From positions 1 to 64,000 of the forward strand of contig NZ_AORL01000004.1 in the NCBI RefSeq assembly GCF_000383095.1: a DNA stretch of 64,000 nt, in the 5' to 3' direction. Below the pieces are notes generated by a model, which had not been told where the DNA came from, did not search any database, and worked only from the letters and a program-made list of their open reading frames with translations. The position numbers were made by a program, and so were the translations under genes. Shown one piece after another: positions 1 to 8,229 of the stretch. Position 1 is the first letter of the stretch. Each line of letters begins with the position of its first letter. The stretch is from Sphingomonas sp. PR090111-T3T-6A (GTDB lineage Bacteria; Pseudomonadota; Alphaproteobacteria; Sphingomonadales; Sphingomonadaceae).

Positions 1-254
1 TCCCCAACATACCGGACAAACCACAGCGGCGCAGGACTACCTGCGGCGCTCTTTCGTCTCCATCCAGTCCAGTCCGCTACTCCTCCGCTACTCCGGAGCC
101 GCCAACGCTCAGACGTGGCCTTGGTCCAGTGAGGCCGCCGATCTAGAATAGCTGCCGGACCGGTTTCGCCGATCTTGTCTGTTGGAAAGCCATGCCCCGG
201 GGATGGCGCAGGGCTATCGCGCGACGATGGTGGTGGAATCGGTCCGCAAACCCT

Positions 255-1148
255 ATGGACGCTCGCTTCCGCGCCAACAGATTGGGATTTGAAGTGACCG
301 ATGGCGATCTGCCGATCTGCGTGGCCGCGCTCTATCGGTTCACGCCTTTTGCCGATTGCGCGGGCATCTGCGAACGGCTGGAGCAGCTTTGCCATGCAGT
401 GGGCGTCAAGGGAACGCTGCTTCTCGCGAGCGAGGGCATCAACGGAACCATCGCCGGAAGCGATGAGGCGATCGGGGCGGTCATCGCCGACATCCGGAGC
501 CTGCCGGGTTGCGCCGGGCTGGAGCCCAAATTCTCCCGGGCGAAGGCGCCCCCGTTCCAGCGGCTGAAGGTGCGGATCAAGCGCGAGATCGTCACGATGG
601 GGCAACCCGACATCGATCCGCTGCTCGATGTCGGGCATTATGTCGCGCCGGAAGCGTGGAATGCCCTGATCGCCGAGCCCGGAACGATCCTGATCGATAC
701 GCGCAACGACTATGAGGTGGAGGTCGGGACGTTCGCGGGGGCGATCAATCCCCGGACGCCGACGTTCCGCGATTTCCCCGCCTGGTTTCGCGCGCATCGC
801 GACGCGCTGCTCGGCGATGGGCCTCCGCCGAAGGTCGCCATGTTCTGCACCGGCGGCATCCGCTGCGAAAAGGCGACGGCCTTCCTGAAGGCGGAAGGCG
901 TTGAGGATGTCTACCATCTGGAAGGCGGCATCCTCAAATATCTCGAGACGGTGCCGGCGGAGGCGAGCCTGTGGCAGGGAGAGTGCTTCGTCTTCGACGA
1001 GCGCGTGACCGTCGGCCATGGCCTGCGGGAGGGACAGCATGTCCGCTGCCGCGCCTGCGGCCGGGCGGTGAGCGACGCTGATCGGGCCACGCCGCTCTAC
1101 AGCGAGGGCATGAGTTGCCCTGGCTGTCAGCCGCTCGAGCTTGCGTAA
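255..1148 (+). CDS. trhO: tRNA uridine(34) hydroxylase TrhO (rhodanese-like)
   Basis: Predicted oxygen-dependent hydroxylase that makes 5-hydroxyuridine at position 34 of tRNAs in the cytosol. The protein has the YceA/TrhO layout: an N-terminal acylphosphatase-like part with the motif SEGINGT, then a rhodanese domain with the active-site stretch [10 protein letters not shown], whose first Cys is the expected catalytic one, then a short C-terminal Cys pair region (CRAC and CPGC). From ATG 255 it is 297 residues. GTG 294 would give the more usual family N-terminus shortly before [11 protein letters not shown], and ATG 192 is also in frame. No start has a convincing ribosome binding site, so the N-terminus is uncertain. 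It stands alone next to a transposase remnant. Confidence 0.88.
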   Translation: MDARFRANRLGFEVTDGDLPICVAALYRFTPFADCAGICERLEQLCHAVGVKGTLLLASEGINGTIAGSDEAIGAVIADIRSLPGCAGLEPKFSRAKAPPFQRLKVRIKREIVTMGQPDIDPLLDVGHYVAPEAWNALIAEPGTILIDTRNDYEVEVGTFAGAINPRTPTFRDFPAWFRAHRDALLGDGPPPKVAMFCTGGIRCEKATAFLKAEGVEDVYHLEGGILKYLETVPAEASLWQGECFVFDERVTVGHGLREGQHVRCRACGRAVSDADRATPLYSEGMSCPGCQPLELA

Positions 1149-1250
1149 GCCGCGATCTGTTCGGCAGGCTGATATGTCTATCCGAACATCCCCGGATTGA
1201 TAGAAAGCGGTCCTTCGCTACTGTTCTGGCCGATCCGTGATATATCGGAC

Positions 1251-1545
1251 GATGGGCGAACTGTCTGGCCTGCCGCGACCGGCCATCGGCGACAAAGGCT
1301 ATCCCGGCAAGGCTAGCTGACAGGCTATACGAGAGCGCGGTATCGCTCCCGTTATCCCGCACAAGGCCCAAAAGAACAAGCTGGCCCTGGCACTCTACAG
1401 AACCGCGCCCGGATCGAGTGTGCCGTCGGCAAGCTCAAGCGCTTCTAACGCATCGCCCTGAGTTGCGAGAAGACTAAGCGAAAACCTCGCCTCACTCTTT
1501 GCCTTCGCCACCCCCATGACCTTGATCAATCTGTTCACACGGCTT
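1251..1545 (+). pseudogene. Decayed IS5-family transposase C-terminal remnant
   Basis: Conceptual translation in shifting frames gives pieces typical of the C-terminal DDE region of IS5/IS427-type transposases: IGDKGY (from 1285), then IRERGIAPVIPHKAQKNK, then ARIECAVGKLKRF (from 1407), RIALSCEKTKR, and ASLFAFA near 1489. The reading frame is broken by a TGA at 1318-1320, a TAA at 1446-1448 and at least two frame changes (near 1400-1407 and 1480-1489), with a probable further one near 1527. No N-terminal half or terminal inverted repeats were found. The family call is by recall of the motif series, not by a search. It is an old, non-functional insertion scar. Confidence 0.72.
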
Positions 1546-1622
1546 GGGGTGCCTATACTTCGGCATGATATGCATCCGACTGAGTAAACTCATATAAATC
1601 GCACGATGTATGCTCTATTGTT

Positions 1623-1645
1623 TTGATGACGAGAAATATCATCAA
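1623..1645. promoter_or_regulatory. Inverted repeat upstream of the metallo-hydrolase gene
   Basis: TTGATGA (1623-1629) and TCATCAA (1639-1645) form perfect 7-base arms around a 9-base spacer in an AT-richer stretch about 80 bases before the preferred start at 1724. This has the geometry of a repressor operator, but no regulator gene is adjacent. An in-frame upstream extension of the hydrolase ORF covers it; that extension lacks a signal peptide and I consider it non-coding. Confidence 0.3.
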
Positions 1646-1723
1646 GTTGGAGCACGCGACCAAACAGTCAGGATGTTTCCAATGCTGCCGAGAGTTTTGC
1701 GCAATCTTGTCGGAACGTCGTCT

Positions 1724-2773
1724 ATGAATTACTCGATTCCAAGGGCGCTGGTGATTGCCTTCGGTCTTGGGCTGGCATCTGGGAATGGCGCATGGGCGCA
1801 ATCAGCGGCGGCGCCCGGAGCGGCGGGTGCGGCCTACCAGGAGATGCCGGCGATCGCCCCGATCGGCGTCCGCGTGGATCGCTATCTGCCGCTGCCGCAC
1901 CCGGCCGCGGTGCCGCCGGTGGACCCCGCCAAAGGCTATCGCCTCCAGCAGCTGGGCGGCGGTCTCTACATGGTGACCGATAATGGATACCAGTCGATGT
2001 TCCTGGTCTACGACAAGGGCGTCGTGGTGGTGGATGCGCCGCCCAGCTACTCGGCACATCTGAAGCAGGCGATCGCGGAGGTGACGGATCGGCCGATCAC
2101 CCATCTGATCTACAGCCACGCCCATATCGACCATATCGGTGGCGCGGCGGATCTGGGGGGACACCCCATCATCATCGCCCAGGAGGAGACAGGCCGCCTG
2201 CTTGCTCGATCAAATGATCCGAAGCGCCCCTTGCCCACGGTCACGTTCAAGGATCGATACACGCTGAAGGTCGGCAGCCAGGTTCTGGAGCTGAGCTATC
2301 ACGGTGTCGCCCACGAGCCCGGCAACATCTTCATCTGGGCGCCGGCGCAGAAGGTGCTGATGGTGGTCGATGTCGTCTTCCCGGGCTGGATGGCATGGTC
2401 GGGCTTCGCCGACGCGCAGGATATCCCCGGCTATTTCGAGCAGGTCGCCGAGATCGACAGGATTCCGTTCGAGACTCTGGTCGGTGGGCATGTGGATCGC
2501 GTCGGGACCCACGCCGACGTGCGCGAGCAGCTTGCATTCATGAACGACGTCAAGTCGGCCACCAGAACGGCGCTCCAGACCACGCCCGTCGGCGTCGGGA
2601 TGGATGCCGCGGACAAGGCCAACCCGTGGGCGGTGGCCGACAACTATATCGACCGCGTGGTGGTCAAGTGCGTCAACACGGTAACGCCCAAATGGCAGTC
2701 GCGCCTGGCGGCGTACGACGTGTTCATCTGGTCCCAGTGCTTCGCCATGCAGCAGAGCCTTCGGATCGACTGA
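1724..2773 (+). CDS. Secreted metallo-beta-lactamase-fold hydrolase
   Basis: Zinc-dependent hydrolase of the MBL superfamily, probably exported to the periplasm; substrate unknown. From ATG 1724 the protein is 349 residues and begins with a signal peptide ending near AWAQ (about residue 26). The metal-binding motif HAHIDH is at about residues 132-137, and a second histidine stretch (YHGVAHEPGN) follows about 65 residues later. The C-terminal third beyond the usual MBL core has no motif I recognise. An upstream ATG at 1610 and one at 1673 are in frame but would bury the signal peptide. A hairpin at 2825-2849 follows the gene. It could act on lactams, lactones or other esters; the fold alone does not decide. 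Confidence 0.82.
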   Translation: MNYSIPRALVIAFGLGLASGNGAWAQSAAAPGAAGAAYQEMPAIAPIGVRVDRYLPLPHPAAVPPVDPAKGYRLQQLGGGLYMVTDNGYQSMFLVYDKGVVVVDAPPSYSAHLKQAIAEVTDRPITHLIYSHAHIDHIGGAADLGGHPIIIAQEETGRLLARSNDPKRPLPTVTFKDRYTLKVGSQVLELSYHGVAHEPGNIFIWAPAQKVLMVVDVVFPGWMAWSGFADAQDIPGYFEQVAEIDRIPFETLVGGHVDRVGTHADVREQLAFMNDVKSATRTALQTTPVGVGMDAADKANPWAVADNYIDRVVVKCVNTVTPKWQSRLAAYDVFIWSQCFAMQQSLRID

Positions 2774-2824
2774 GCGCTCGTTTCAGGGGCGCGTTCGACA
2801 CCCGCGGCCCGAAAAGATCGTTGA

Positions 2825-2849
2825 GCCGGCGCACGAGGCGTGCGCCGGC
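2825..2849 (+). terminator. Terminator-like hairpin after MBL gene
   Basis: Arms GCCGGCGCA (2825-2833) and TGCGCCGGC (2841-2849) give a perfect 9-bp stem with a 7-base loop, 50 bases after the MBL stop. There is no U-tract, so it is either an inefficient terminator or a 3' stabilising structure. Confidence 0.4.
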
Positions 2850-2907
2850 GCCGGGGTGGAGCACCGCTATACCGCCCGCTGACCGGGCGTCGGGAATGGA
2901 GGATGAC

Positions 2908-3687
2908 ATGGATATCGGGCTGAAGGGGCGGCAGGCCGTGGTCTGCGCGTCGAGCCGGGGTCTCGGGCGGGCCTGTGCGCTGGAACTGGCGCGGGCCGGT
3001 TGCAGCGTGGTGATCAACGGCCGCGACCAGGCGACGCTGGAGCGGACCGCCGAGGAGATCCGGGCCGAGACCGGGGCAGAGGTGATCGCCGTCGTTGGCG
3101 ACGTCACCACCCGCGCCGGTCAGGACGCGCTGATGCAGGCCGCGACCCGGGTCGACATCCTGGTCAACAACAATGCCGGCCCGCCGCTCCGCGACTTCCG
3201 CGAGATCGATCGCGAGGCCCTGCTGACCGGCGTGGTCGACAACATGGCGGCGCCGATCGAGCTGGTGCAGCGGGTGATCGACGGCATGGTCGAGCGGCGC
3301 TTCGGCCGCATCGTCAACATCACCTCGGCCACGGTGAAGATGCCGATAGCAGGGCTCGACCTGTCCAGCGGCGCCCGGGCCGGGTTGACCGGCTTCCTCG
3401 CCGGCGTGGCGCGGTCGGTGGCGCATGCCAACGTCACCATCAACTTCCTGTTGCCCGGAGCGTTCGAAACCTACCGGCGCCGCTCGAACGTGCAGACGAT
3501 AGCCGAGCGGCGCGGCGTTCCAAACGAGACCGTGCGGCAGGAGATGCAGGCCGACATTCCCGCGGGGCGCTTCGGCGACCCCTCGGAATTCGGTGCCGCC
3601 TGCGCCTTTCTGTGCTCGGCCCAGGCTGGGTACATCACCGGGCAGAGTCTCCTGATCGATGGCGGTGCCTATTCCGGGGTTTTGTAG
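2908..3687 (+). CDS. Atypical short-chain dehydrogenase/reductase (BKR-like)
   Basis: A 259-residue Rossmann protein of the SDR superfamily. ATG 2908 has a GGAGG at 2898-2902 at ideal spacing, so I prefer it over ATG 2896. The cofactor loop reads ASSRGLGRA (about residues 14-22) instead of TGxxxGIG, NNNAG (about 87-91) is present, and the serine strand VNITSA is at about 136-141. At the position of the catalytic YxxxK the sequence reads LSSGARAGL, so Tyr is Ser (about 153) and Lys is Arg (about 157). The C-terminal GGAYSG end is SDR-like. This matches a known subgroup resembling beta-ketoacyl-ACP reductases but with an imperfect tetrad; whether it catalyses a redox reaction is uncertain. Confidence 0.85.
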   Translation: MDIGLKGRQAVVCASSRGLGRACALELARAGCSVVINGRDQATLERTAEEIRAETGAEVIAVVGDVTTRAGQDALMQAATRVDILVNNNAGPPLRDFREIDREALLTGVVDNMAAPIELVQRVIDGMVERRFGRIVNITSATVKMPIAGLDLSSGARAGLTGFLAGVARSVAHANVTINFLLPGAFETYRRRSNVQTIAERRGVPNETVRQEMQADIPAGRFGDPSEFGAACAFLCSAQAGYITGQSLLIDGGAYSGVL

Positions 3688-3764
3688 GGTCACACGAAGC
3701 GCCGTCCAGATTCGCGCTCGGGTAGATATCAGTTGTAGCAAACCGACCACTTGATCCATGCCAA

Positions 3765-3798
3765 GAGGCCCCCGAAGCAAAAGAGCTTCGGGGGCCTC
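3765..3798. terminator. Strong hairpin between convergent genes
   Basis: Arms AGGCCCCCGAAGC (3766-3778) and GCTTCGGGGGCCT (3785-3797), extended by one G-C pair, enclose a 6-base A-rich loop. It lies between the + strand SDR gene and the - strand coiled-coil gene ending at 3819. There is no run of T on either side, so it may act as a bidirectional terminator of modest strength. Confidence 0.6.
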
Positions 3799-3818
3799 CC
3801 GCATATTCGAGCCTGTCG

Positions 3819-4448
3819 TCAGCCGCCCGGGCCGGGCGACGTCGTCACCGTTGTGGTGGTCTTCTTCTCCGCGACCGTCCGGGACGGGGTGGTCGTCTTT
3901 CGCACGACATGGTGGACCACGCGCGGAGCCGTCGCGTGGACGGCATGCTCCTCAGTCGTCACCGTCGTCGTGACGGGGGCGGGCGGCGGCGGCGCGTTGC
4001 GCATCGCTTCCACCTGAGCATTAGCCTGCGCAGCCGACTGCTCGGCCGCATCGGCCCGCGCGTTGGCGGCGACGGCATCCTGCTGGGCGGCGGCGGTGGC
4101 GGCCATCGCGTCGGCGTGGCGGGCCCGCTCATTCTCGACCCGCGCCTTGTTGGACTCGCCGATCGCCATGTCGGCCAGCTCCGACGCATGGTTCGCATCG
4201 GCGATCGCCTGCTCCTTGTCCCCGCGCGCCACATCCTCCTCGGCCGTGCGAAGGGCGGCCTGCGCACGCGCCTGCAATGCCGGCACCTGGCCGGTCGTGC
4301 CGGCCCTGTTGGCCGCATCGACCTTGCCACGCGCTTCTGCAATCGCTGCCTGTGCGCGGTCACCCTTGCCCGCGATGGCAGGTGTCATCGCAAGTACAAG
4401 AAGTGCAGAGAAGCCGATACCATGCGCTATTCGAGCAGGGTGTCTCAT
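3819..4448 (-). CDS. Secreted Ala-rich coiled-coil protein (DUF4398-like)
   Basis: A 209-residue exported protein of unknown function. A signal peptide ends near AIAG (about residue 27). Residues 30-150 are an almost uninterrupted Ala/Glu/Asp/Arg-rich helix (for example AEEDVARGDKEQAIADANHA), predicted to be coiled coil, and resembling DUF4398 envelope proteins. The tail (about 151-209) is Pro/Thr/His-rich with Thr runs. ATG 4448 has GAGGAGG just upstream. No operon partner: the upstream gene is divergent and a hairpin follows. A structural envelope role is inference only. Confidence 0.75.
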   Translation of the reverse strand: MRHPARIAHGIGFSALLVLAMTPAIAGKGDRAQAAIAEARGKVDAANRAGTTGQVPALQARAQAALRTAEEDVARGDKEQAIADANHASELADMAIGESNKARVENERARHADAMAATAAAQQDAVAANARADAAEQSAAQANAQVEAMRNAPPPPAPVTTTVTTEEHAVHATAPRVVHHVVRKTTTPSRTVAEKKTTTTVTTSPGPGG

Positions 4449-4669
4449 GACTCATCCTCCTCATGATCTTCCTCGGCACAGAACCAATGGTCCGGAAATT
4501 TGGTTCCACTTGCGATGATTGGAGCATGATAATGCAGAAGTCTGTCGAGGGCCGCCCTTGATTGTACCATGCCTTCGGGATGCCCGGGCCGGAGAGCGAG
4601 CCGTCGCCGACCTTGTCCGACCTATCCCAGCCTGTATGCCTGTATCGGGGGTGCAACAGGGAGGTTGGT

Positions 4670-6589
4670 TTGCGTTACATTCCTTGGCTCGCAATGGCGT
4701 CGGTTTGGGCGTTGATGGCCGCCGCGCCGCCGCCGGTCACGCCGGACATGGTGCAGACCGGCACGGACATCCCCGCCAAGTGGGAGCAGCCCGAGCAGGC
4801 GTTCGACTATGTGAAGCGGGATGTGATGATCCCGATGCGCGACGGCGTGAAGCTCCACACCGTCATCCTCGTGCCCAAGGGCGCGAAGGGGCTGCCGATG
4901 CTGCTCGAACGCACGCCCTATGACGCCTCGGGCTTCTCCAAGACGAACAGCCCGCATCTGGAAGAGGCCGTCTGGTCGGCGAACCGCGAGTGGGTGCGCG
5001 ACGGATATATCCTCGTCTATCAGGATATCCGGGGCAAATATGGCTCGCAGGGCAAATATGTCATGACGCGCCCGCCGGTCGGCCCGCTCAACCCGACCAA
5101 GACCGACGACACCACCGACGCCTGGGACACGATCGACTGGCTGGTGAAGAATGTCGCCGAATCCAACCAGCGCGTCGGCATGATCGGCTCGTCCTATGAC
5201 GGGTGGACGGTGACGATGGCGCTGCTTCATCCACACCCCGCGCTCAAGGTGGCCGCGCCGGAAAGCCCGATGATCGACGGCTGGATGGGCGACGACTGGT
5301 TCCACTACGGCGCCTTTCGGCAGGTGAATCTCGATTATTTCACGGGCCAGACCAGCAAGACCGGCAAGGGCAAGGATATCCCCCGCTGGTCGCATGACGA
5401 TTATCAGAACTTCCTCGATGCAGGCTCGGCCGGCGCGTTTGCCGAGGCGCATGGCCTGAAGGACCTGCCCTGGTGGACGCGCATGTCGGCGCATCCGGCC
5501 TATGACGCCTTCTGGCAATATCAGGCGCTCGACAAGCAGGTCGCGGCGCATCCCTCGACGGTGCCGACCATGTGGCTCCAGGGCCTGTGGGATCAGGAGG
5601 ATATGTACGGCGCCGTCCATAGCTGGGAGGCGCTCAAGGCCAAGGGGATGGCGGCCAACAACCATCTGGTGATGGGGCCGTGGTATCACAGCCAGGTGAA
5701 CCGCGCGGCCGAGACTCTCGGGCCGCTCAAGTGGAAGGGCGATACGGCCGCCGATTTCCGCAAGGATGTGCTCATCCCCTTCTTCAACACCTATCTGAAG
5801 GACCGGAAGCCCGCCGAGCCGACGCCGCCGGTGCTGATCTACAACCCGGCCGAGAATCATTGGGACAAGTTCGCCGACTGGCCGGGCGCGCCATCGCTGA
5901 CGCCGCTCTATCTGCAGGCCAATGCGGGCCTCGCCTTCGACAGGCCGGCCGCGGCCGGCGAGGCGGCGGAGGACAGCTATGTCTCCGATCCCGCCAAGCC
6001 GGTGCCCTTCCTGCCCACGCCGGTGGCCTTCTCGGATCGCAGCCGGTGGACGACCTGGCTGGTGCAGGACCAGCGCTTCGTCTCCAACCGCACCGACGTG
6101 CTGAGCTACCAGACGCCCGTGCTCGACCATGCGGTGACGCTGCAAGGCGCGCCGATCGCGGACATCTTCGCCAAGACCACCGGCACGGATGGCGACTTCG
6201 TGGTGAAGATCATCGACGTCTATCCCGCCGCCGTGCCCGAGCAGCCGGAGATGAGCGGCTATCAGCTGCCGATCAGCCTCGACATCTTCCGCGGGCGCTA
6301 TCGCAACAGCTTCTCCGATCCGACGCCGATCCCGGCGGGCGAGGTGCAGGAATATAAGTTCCGTCTGCCGACGGTGAACTATGTGTTCAAGCCGGGACAC
6401 CGCATCATGGTCGAGATCCAGTCGAGCCTGTTCCCGGTCTATGACCGCAACCCGCAGACCTATGTGCCCAACATCCTGTTCGCCAAGCCGTCCGACTATC
6501 GGAAGGCGACGGTGACGGTGGTGCATGGCGCGGCGGGCGCCAGCTCGGTGCTGCTGCCGATCGTGGCTGGGAGCACGGCGGAGAAGTGA
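4670..6589 (+). CDS. Alpha-amino acid ester hydrolase (CocE/NonD, S15-like)
   Basis: Serine hydrolase that acts on esters and amides of amino acids with a free alpha-amino group, including beta-lactams with such side chains; predicted periplasmic. TTG 4670 is the best start: AGGGAGG at 4658-4664 sits five bases before it and it begins directly with a signal peptide (RYIPWLAMASVWALMAAA). That gives 639 residues, normal for the family. The nucleophile motif GSSYDG is at about 173-178 with Ser 175; WLQGLWDQEDMYGA and MGPWYHSQ carry the expected acid and His of the triad. MGDDW near 206-210 fits the acidic cluster that recognises the ammonium group. A C-terminal jelly-roll (RNPQTYVPN region) completes it. 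Resemblance to Xanthomonas-type enzymes is by recall. Confidence 0.88.
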   Translation: MRYIPWLAMASVWALMAAAPPPVTPDMVQTGTDIPAKWEQPEQAFDYVKRDVMIPMRDGVKLHTVILVPKGAKGLPMLLERTPYDASGFSKTNSPHLEEAVWSANREWVRDGYILVYQDIRGKYGSQGKYVMTRPPVGPLNPTKTDDTTDAWDTIDWLVKNVAESNQRVGMIGSSYDGWTVTMALLHPHPALKVAAPESPMIDGWMGDDWFHYGAFRQVNLDYFTGQTSKTGKGKDIPRWSHDDYQNFLDAGSAGAFAEAHGLKDLPWWTRMSAHPAYDAFWQYQALDKQVAAHPSTVPTMWLQGLWDQEDMYGAVHSWEALKAKGMAANNHLVMGPWYHSQVNRAAETLGPLKWKGDTAADFRKDVLIPFFNTYLKDRKPAEPTPPVLIYNPAENHWDKFADWPGAPSLTPLYLQANAGLAFDRPAAAGEAAEDSYVSDPAKPVPFLPTPVAFSDRSRWTTWLVQDQRFVSNRTDVLSYQTPVLDHAVTLQGAPIADIFAKTTGTDGDFVVKIIDVYPAAVPEQPEMSGYQLPISLDIFRGRYRNSFSDPTPIPAGEVQEYKFRLPTVNYVFKPGHRIMVEIQSSLFPVYDRNPQTYVPNILFAKPSDYRKATVTVVHGAAGASSVLLPIVAGSTAEK

Positions 6590-6634
6590 GGCTCCTCACC
6601 CGGATCGGCCTCGGTCGATCCGGGCGACCGCCAC

Positions 6635-7471
6635 TCAGAAGCGGGTCTCGCCCCGGAACAATGTCTCGGTGCGGCCGCCGATCCAGATCGTGCCGGCGCC
6701 GTCCTGCTCCACCCGGACGCGGCCGGTGCGGCCGAGCGCGGTGCCCTGCGCCGCGACATAGGGGGCGGTTCCCCGGCCCGAGCCCAGCATCCATTGCGCA
6801 GCCGAGGCATTGAGGCTGCCCGTCACCGGGTCCTCGACCAGCCCGCCATGGGAATCGCTGAAGAAGGCGCGCAGCTCGAAGGCGGTATCCCCGCCCGGCG
6901 CGTGGGGCCCCACCACGCCGATGTCGATGCGTCGCGGATGGCTGCGTGCCGGACGGAGCGCCAGCACGGCGTCGGCGGAATCGAGCAGCACGCCGATCCA
7001 GCCGGGGCCATTGTCGATCCACTGCGCCTCGACGATGGCGTCCCGCGCGATGCCGAGCACGCCTGCCACCTCGTCGAGCTTGTCCTCCTCCACAGGCCCC
7101 GAGCGCATCAGCGGCGGGGCGGCGAAGGCAAGCATGCCGCCCTCCTGCCGGATCGGGATCAACCCGGCGCCGCATTCCTGCACGATCTCGCCACCGCGCT
7201 TCGGCACGCCACCGTCCGCCAGCCAGGCATGGCAGGAGCCGAGCGTCGGATGGCCTGCAAAGGGCAGTTCGCGCTCCAGCGTGAAGATGCGTACGCGATA
7301 GTCGGCCTCCGGGGTGGTTGGCGGCAGCAGGAAGGTCGTCTCGGAGAGATTGAGCCAGCGGGTGATGCGCTGCATCGTCTCGGTGTCGAGATCGGTGGCG
7401 CCGGCCACCACCGCCAGCGGATTGCCCGTGAAGGGGCTTGCGCCGAACACGTCGACCATCTGGAAATTCAT
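6635..7471 (-). CDS. PhzF-family isomerase/epimerase (first copy)
   Basis: A 278-residue member of the PhenaZine biosynthesis F / diaminopimelate-epimerase-fold family. Seen: the N-terminal block FGASPFTGNPLAVV, the expected general acid/base Glu in LNLSETTF, GHPTLGS, and the C-terminal signature EDPVTGSLNAS. These proteins isomerise small, often aromatic or amino-acid-derived substrates in the cytosol; no phenazine cluster is present, so its substrate is unknown. The ATG overlaps the stop of the L,D-transpeptidase-like gene by four bases (ATGA), so the two are translationally coupled. A second PhzF gene lies at 37279. Confidence 0.85.
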   Translation of the reverse strand: MNFQMVDVFGASPFTGNPLAVVAGATDLDTETMQRITRWLNLSETTFLLPPTTPEADYRVRIFTLERELPFAGHPTLGSCHAWLADGGVPKRGGEIVQECGAGLIPIRQEGGMLAFAAPPLMRSGPVEEDKLDEVAGVLGIARDAIVEAQWIDNGPGWIGVLLDSADAVLALRPARSHPRRIDIGVVGPHAPGGDTAFELRAFFSDSHGGLVEDPVTGSLNASAAQWMLGSGRGTAPYVAAQGTALGRTGRVRVEQDGAGTIWIGGRTETLFRGETRF

Positions 7472-8148
7472 GTCGCGGATACTCCCGGAGCCGGAAAGGG
7501 GATGGGGGCGCCGGGGCCGTGCGAGCGTCCGGCATAGAGAAGGCGACCCTGCCCGAGCCGGGCGAGCACGAAGCCGATGTCCTGCTCCGAGAAGGCGAAG
7601 CAGCCGTCGCTGCGGCCCAGCCGCCCCTGTGTCGCGAGCAGCGACGGATCGACATAGCGGGCCGAGTGGATGACGATCGCCCGCGCCTCGGCATTGGCAT
7701 CGCTCGGGTCGAGGCCGGCCAGCCGGCGGGACAGGCCGTGAATGCCGGTATAGGTCTCGCCGGTGAGATAGGCGCCTTCCGAGGTGGCTTCCGAGCCGTT
7801 CTCGTTCGAGAAGCTCTGGAGCCAGCCCGTATGATCGGGGTCCGAGCCCTTGCCGTGGGCGACCAGCAGGCTCGTCGTCTTGCCCGCCAGCATGTCGATC
7901 AGGTGGAAGCGCGGCGCCGAGGAGGGCAGGCCGAAATCGGCGATGGCGACCACGTCGCGCGACCAGATGATGCCGTCGTGTCGCCACAGCGCATCGAGCG
8001 CGCGGGCGACGAGCACAGGGTCCACCATCGGCGCCACCGCCGCGAGGCCGCGCTGGACGGCGGCATCGGCCGCCCCCGCTCCGCACGCCGCGATCAGTGC
8101 GGCCGACTGGAGCACCGCTCGGCGAGAGGGGAGGAAGGGCGTCGCCAT
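7468..8148 (-). CDS. Murein L,D-transpeptidase catalytic-domain family protein
   Basis: A 226-residue exported protein predicted to act on peptidoglycan in the periplasm. It opens with a signal sequence (SRRAVLQSAALIAACGAG, twin-arginine-like RR but not a full Tat consensus). The catalytic stretch IVIHSARY and then LGRSDGCFAFS carries the His and Cys of the YkuD-like L,D-transpeptidase fold (Cys in SDGC near residue 182). No separate peptidoglycan-binding domain is visible. It is the first gene of a two-gene unit with the PhzF gene. It could be a transpeptidase or a hydrolase of the same fold. Confidence 0.8.
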   Translation of the reverse strand: MATPFLPSRRAVLQSAALIAACGAGAADAAVQRGLAAVAPMVDPVLVARALDALWRHDGIIWSRDVVAIADFGLPSSAPRFHLIDMLAGKTTSLLVAHGKGSDPDHTGWLQSFSNENGSEATSEGAYLTGETYTGIHGLSRRLAGLDPSDANAEARAIVIHSARYVDPSLLATQGRLGRSDGCFAFSEQDIGFVLARLGQGRLLYAGRSHGPGAPIPFPAPGVSAT

Positions 8149-8229
8149 CGGAGCGATCCTAGCATGTTCGCGGCGCGCGATAAGGCCGCTTCGCTGGCGA
8201 TCCGGCGGCCGGTGCGCTAGTCAGGCAGG

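Noticed and set aside
1-191. Possible gene fragment at the left edge
   Set aside because: No frame gives a recognisable product; stops are frequent, and a 29-codon ORF from 203 has no family resemblance.
4622-6526. Long antisense ORF opposite the ester hydrolase
   Set aside because: High-GC mirror frame with His/Arg/Gly-biased translation; the + strand gene has full catalytic motifs.
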